Assembly: GCA_016866735.1 (NCBI GenBank)
Contig: VGLL01000063.1
Coordinates: 1 to 5,887 of the forward strand
DNA length: 5,887 nt
From: Candidatus Shapirobacteria bacterium
GTDB lineage: Bacteria; Patescibacteriota; Microgenomatia; VGLL01
Reading direction: 5' to 3'
The notes beneath the pieces are model-generated. The model did not search any database. It worked only from the letters and a program-made list of their open reading frames with translations, and was not told the DNA's origin. Below, piece after piece: positions 4,460-5,887 of this stretch (within the stretch, counting starts at the first letter, position 1; each line of letters opens with the position of its first letter). A program made the position numbers and the translations under genes.

Positions 4460-4530
4460 GGCCAAAGGGCCACCCTTAAGCCGCAACTTTTTGTGATAAA
4501 ACGGATGCGGCCGCATTAAAGATATCATAA
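4460..4530. terminator. Short convergent intergenic region with weak hairpins
   Basis: This 71-bp space between convergent genes holds AAGGG-CCA-CCCTT (4465-4477), with T5 about ten bases later, and a perfect 12-bp palindrome ATGCGGCCGCAT (4505-4516). GCCGCA at 4480-4485 can also pair with TGCGGC at 4506-4511 around a 20-base loop containing T5. Some terminator function is expected here, but no single structure is a textbook one. Confidence 0.35.
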
Positions 4531-5466
4531 TTAAGCTACTGCCGAAACCTTGGTGGGAAACTTAGGCAGCGTTTTGAGAGTTGCCCTGGCTGACCAAAAG
4601 AAAAGACCAATACCTAAAAACGTAAGTCCTGCTTGCGCTGCTATTGTTATTGTCCAGGCGTGGGTAATAAAAATTGCCGATAAAACATTCGTTATCAGCG
4701 TTGAGGCGACGAGGACGGAGGCGACGGTGGTGGCGGGGGCGAGTTTTAAGGCGTGGTACCAGGTCGTGACGTAACCTAAGAGAAAGGCAGCGGTAATAAT
4801 TAGCCAGAATAATTGAGTGAGATTTAAATAGACAATGTTGCCTAAGGCTTGAGGATAAGCCAAGGCCGAGGCGGCAAGGAGAATAGCTGAGCCGAAGCCC
4901 ATGCGGGCGGCAACGACAAGGTCGGGATCAAGACTAGAGAGGGCCTTCTTGGCAAGGATATTTTCCACCGCCCAAAGAATGGTGGCGGCTAAGACCAGAA
5001 ATTCACCACTGGAGAATTGAAGCCCCTGGAACCCGCCGATGGCAAGATTACTACTGAAAAGTAGAATTACACCAAGAATTTGGATTGGCGAAAGTCTTTC
5101 CTTGAGAAAGGGGATGGCGAGAATAGCCACCCACAGAACCAAAGTTTTATGAATTAAGGCGGCGTTGACGGCCGGAATTTGGGAAAGGCCGGTAAAGTAA
5201 AGATAAAAGGGGAGTGAGCCGCCGATAATACCGATTAGGATTAAGTAAAGGGATTCCTTTCTGGTGAGTTTTCTGATTTGCCGCCATTTTTTCGTCGCCA
5301 GAAGAATACCGAAAATTAAAAGCCCCACGCTAGTATTTTTGATCGCTGTAAAAACTAGGGGTGGTTCGATTACACTCACCACAAATTTATTCACAAAAAT
5401 CGAAACCCCGGAAATAAGAGCAGTAATAATTGCCAGCTGGATCCCTTTGGTTTGGTTAGAGGTCAT
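4531..5466 (-). CDS. EamA/DMT-superfamily membrane transporter
   Basis: The 311-residue integral membrane protein has the ten-helix drug/metabolite transporter layout: two homologous EamA halves, at about residues 10-145 and 153-293. The first half ends with the typical FLKERLSP loop (120-127) before helix 5. The second contains VLVASTLITNVLSAIF (251-266) near the position of the equivalent helix. The substrate cannot be told from sequence; family members export amino acids, nucleosides or other small metabolites. There is no clear Shine-Dalgarno before ATG 5466, and no TATAAT at the 7-9 base distance used by the hydrogenase genes. It may therefore be co-transcribed with the upstream oxidoreductase gene 144 bases away. 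A nine-codon ORF (MKKKSLSLS) starts at about 5498 and ends just before this ATG. Length is normal for the family. Confidence 0.9.
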   Translation of the reverse strand: MTSNQTKGIQLAIITALISGVSIFVNKFVVSVIEPPLVFTAIKNTSVGLLIFGILLATKKWRQIRKLTRKESLYLILIGIIGGSLPFYLYFTGLSQIPAVNAALIHKTLVLWVAILAIPFLKERLSPIQILGVILLFSSNLAIGGFQGLQFSSGEFLVLAATILWAVENILAKKALSSLDPDLVVAARMGFGSAILLAASALAYPQALGNIVYLNLTQLFWLIITAAFLLGYVTTWYHALKLAPATTVASVLVASTLITNVLSAIFITHAWTITIAAQAGLTFLGIGLFFWSARATLKTLPKFPTKVSAVA

Positions 5467-5524
5467 TTCAACTTAAGCTTAAAGATTTTTTCTTCATTTT
5501 GCAATACTGCCCGCGGACCGTGGA

Positions 5525-5569
5525 CTTTGGGGTCTTTTGGGATTTTGGGGGCCTTGGGGGCCTTGGGGA
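5525..5569 (+). repeat. G-rich imperfect tandem repeat, possible G-quadruplex
   Basis: Five G runs (5529-5532, 5539-5541, 5547-5551, 5556-5560, 5565-5568) are separated by 6, 5, 4 and 4 bases, which satisfies the usual G3+N1-7 quadruplex pattern. The last units are near-perfect 9-bp repeats (CCTTGGGGG). The G-rich strand is the template strand for the flanking minus-strand genes. Confidence 0.5.
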
Positions 5570-5584
5570 TGCTTAATCATCTTA

Positions 5585-5605
5585 TACAAAGGATACTCCT
5601 TTGTA
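5585..5605 (-). terminator. Hairpin after the oxidoreductase gene, possible terminator
   Basis: TACAAAGGA and TCCTTTGTA form a perfect 9-bp stem around a 3-base loop, 5 bases after the stop of the minus-strand gene. The following minus-strand sequence (TAAGATGATTAAGC) lacks a T tract, so termination may be weak or the hairpin may protect the mRNA 3' end. Its shape and AAAGGA/TCCTTT core resemble the hairpin at 614-632. Confidence 0.45.
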
Positions 5606-5610
5606 ATTGC

Positions 5611-5887
5611 TTAGCGGAATTTGGCGAGGAGTTCGGAGAGGTTGCGACTGGTAATGGGTTGGCTAACGAGCGTTTGTTTGGCGAGTTGGGGGAGTTGGGA
5701 TTCGAGGGTTGGTTTTTCTTCTTCGTAGAGAATTCCTAGAGGGATTGCTTTTTCGCCCCACTCGAGCGATTTGGCAAAAGCGGCTACCCGATTAGTCGGA
5801 GCGTAATCCGGATCAAGAGAGTAAGTGTTTTGTGTAAAGAACTCATGAGTGTATTCTTTATTGAAAGTGACGCAAGGTTGAAGAATG
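5611..5887 (-). CDS. 2-oxoacid:ferredoxin oxidoreductase beta subunit, C-terminal part
   Basis: The last 91 codons of a gene that runs off the window edge read ILQPCVTFNKEYTHEFF at the start of the visible part, then SLEWGEKAIPLGILYEEEKP, ending LLAKFR at a TAA (5613-5611). ILQPCVTFN and the EWGxxxIPxGIxYEE block are characteristic of the thiamine-diphosphate-binding beta subunit of pyruvate/2-oxoglutarate:ferredoxin oxidoreductases, including its C-terminal extension. The enzyme converts a 2-oxoacid and CoA to acyl-CoA and CO2 while reducing ferredoxin. The thiamine site and cluster cysteines lie outside the window, so the substrate cannot be decided. The alpha subunit gene would be expected just upstream, beyond 5887. 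Confidence 0.85.
   Translation of the reverse strand, partial: ILQPCVTFNKEYTHEFFTQNTYSLDPDYAPTNRVAAFAKSLEWGEKAIPLGILYEEEKPTLESQLPQLAKQTLVSQPITSRNLSELLAKFR

Noticed and set aside
5452..5739. A plus-strand 95-residue reading frame with Gly/Leu-rich repeats
   Set aside because: It is the translation of the G-rich tract and of the antisense of the oxidoreductase C-terminus.

Overview
The window looks like a piece of a compact genome from an uncultured bacterium, most likely a member of the Candidate Phyla Radiation (Patescibacteria) or a similar lineage. This is an inference from style, with no marker gene to confirm it. The signs are very short intergenic spaces, overlapping genes, a minimal two-subunit [NiFe] hydrogenase, start codons placed almost on top of -10 boxes (leaderless transcription), and short palindromic or tandem repeats both between and inside genes. 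TGA is used as a normal stop.

Layout. Bases 1-298 hold the possible end of an upstream gene, a hairpin, a cluster of AGGAGG motifs, a possible 29-residue reverse-strand ORF and a good promoter. Bases 299-1108 hold two convergent genes of unknown function: a roughly 100-residue plus-strand gene broken at a run of nine Gs, and a 137-residue minus-strand gene. A hairpin separates them, and related repeats flank the pair. Bases 1289-4459 form a hydrogenase island: hypC (-), small subunit (+), large subunit (+), maturation protease (-) and a DUF6390-like gene (+). Bases 4531-5466 encode a ten-helix EamA/DMT-type transporter (-). Bases 5611-5887 hold the C-terminal end of a 2-oxoacid:ferredoxin oxidoreductase beta subunit (-), separated from the transporter by a hairpin and a G-rich tract that could form a G-quadruplex.

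How the genes fit together. The small and large subunits overlap by 19 bp and form the enzyme core. HypC, the protease and probably the DUF6390-like protein serve its maturation. hypC/small subunit and protease/DUF6390 are two divergent pairs. Each pair fires from a nearly identical overlapping pair of TATAAT boxes with the same distances to the ATGs (7 nt on the plus side, 9 nt on the minus side), so all five genes are probably expressed together from leaderless transcripts. No NAD(P)H-, F420- or membrane-linked partner subunit is present. With an oxoacid:ferredoxin oxidoreductase nearby, reduced ferredoxin is a reasonable but unproven electron partner, giving fermentative H2 production.

The most interesting points are: (1) the C-terminal part of the DUF6390-like protein reads as a second HypC domain that keeps the Cys and His expected of HypC, while the stand-alone HypC has Gln at the His position; (2) five in-frame copies of a 21-bp palindromic repeat form a 34-residue insertion in the hydrogenase large subunit, and a different 7-bp repeat sits inside the DUF6390-like gene; (3) the matched bidirectional leaderless promoters; (4) the small subunit lacks one of the four usual proximal-cluster cysteines.
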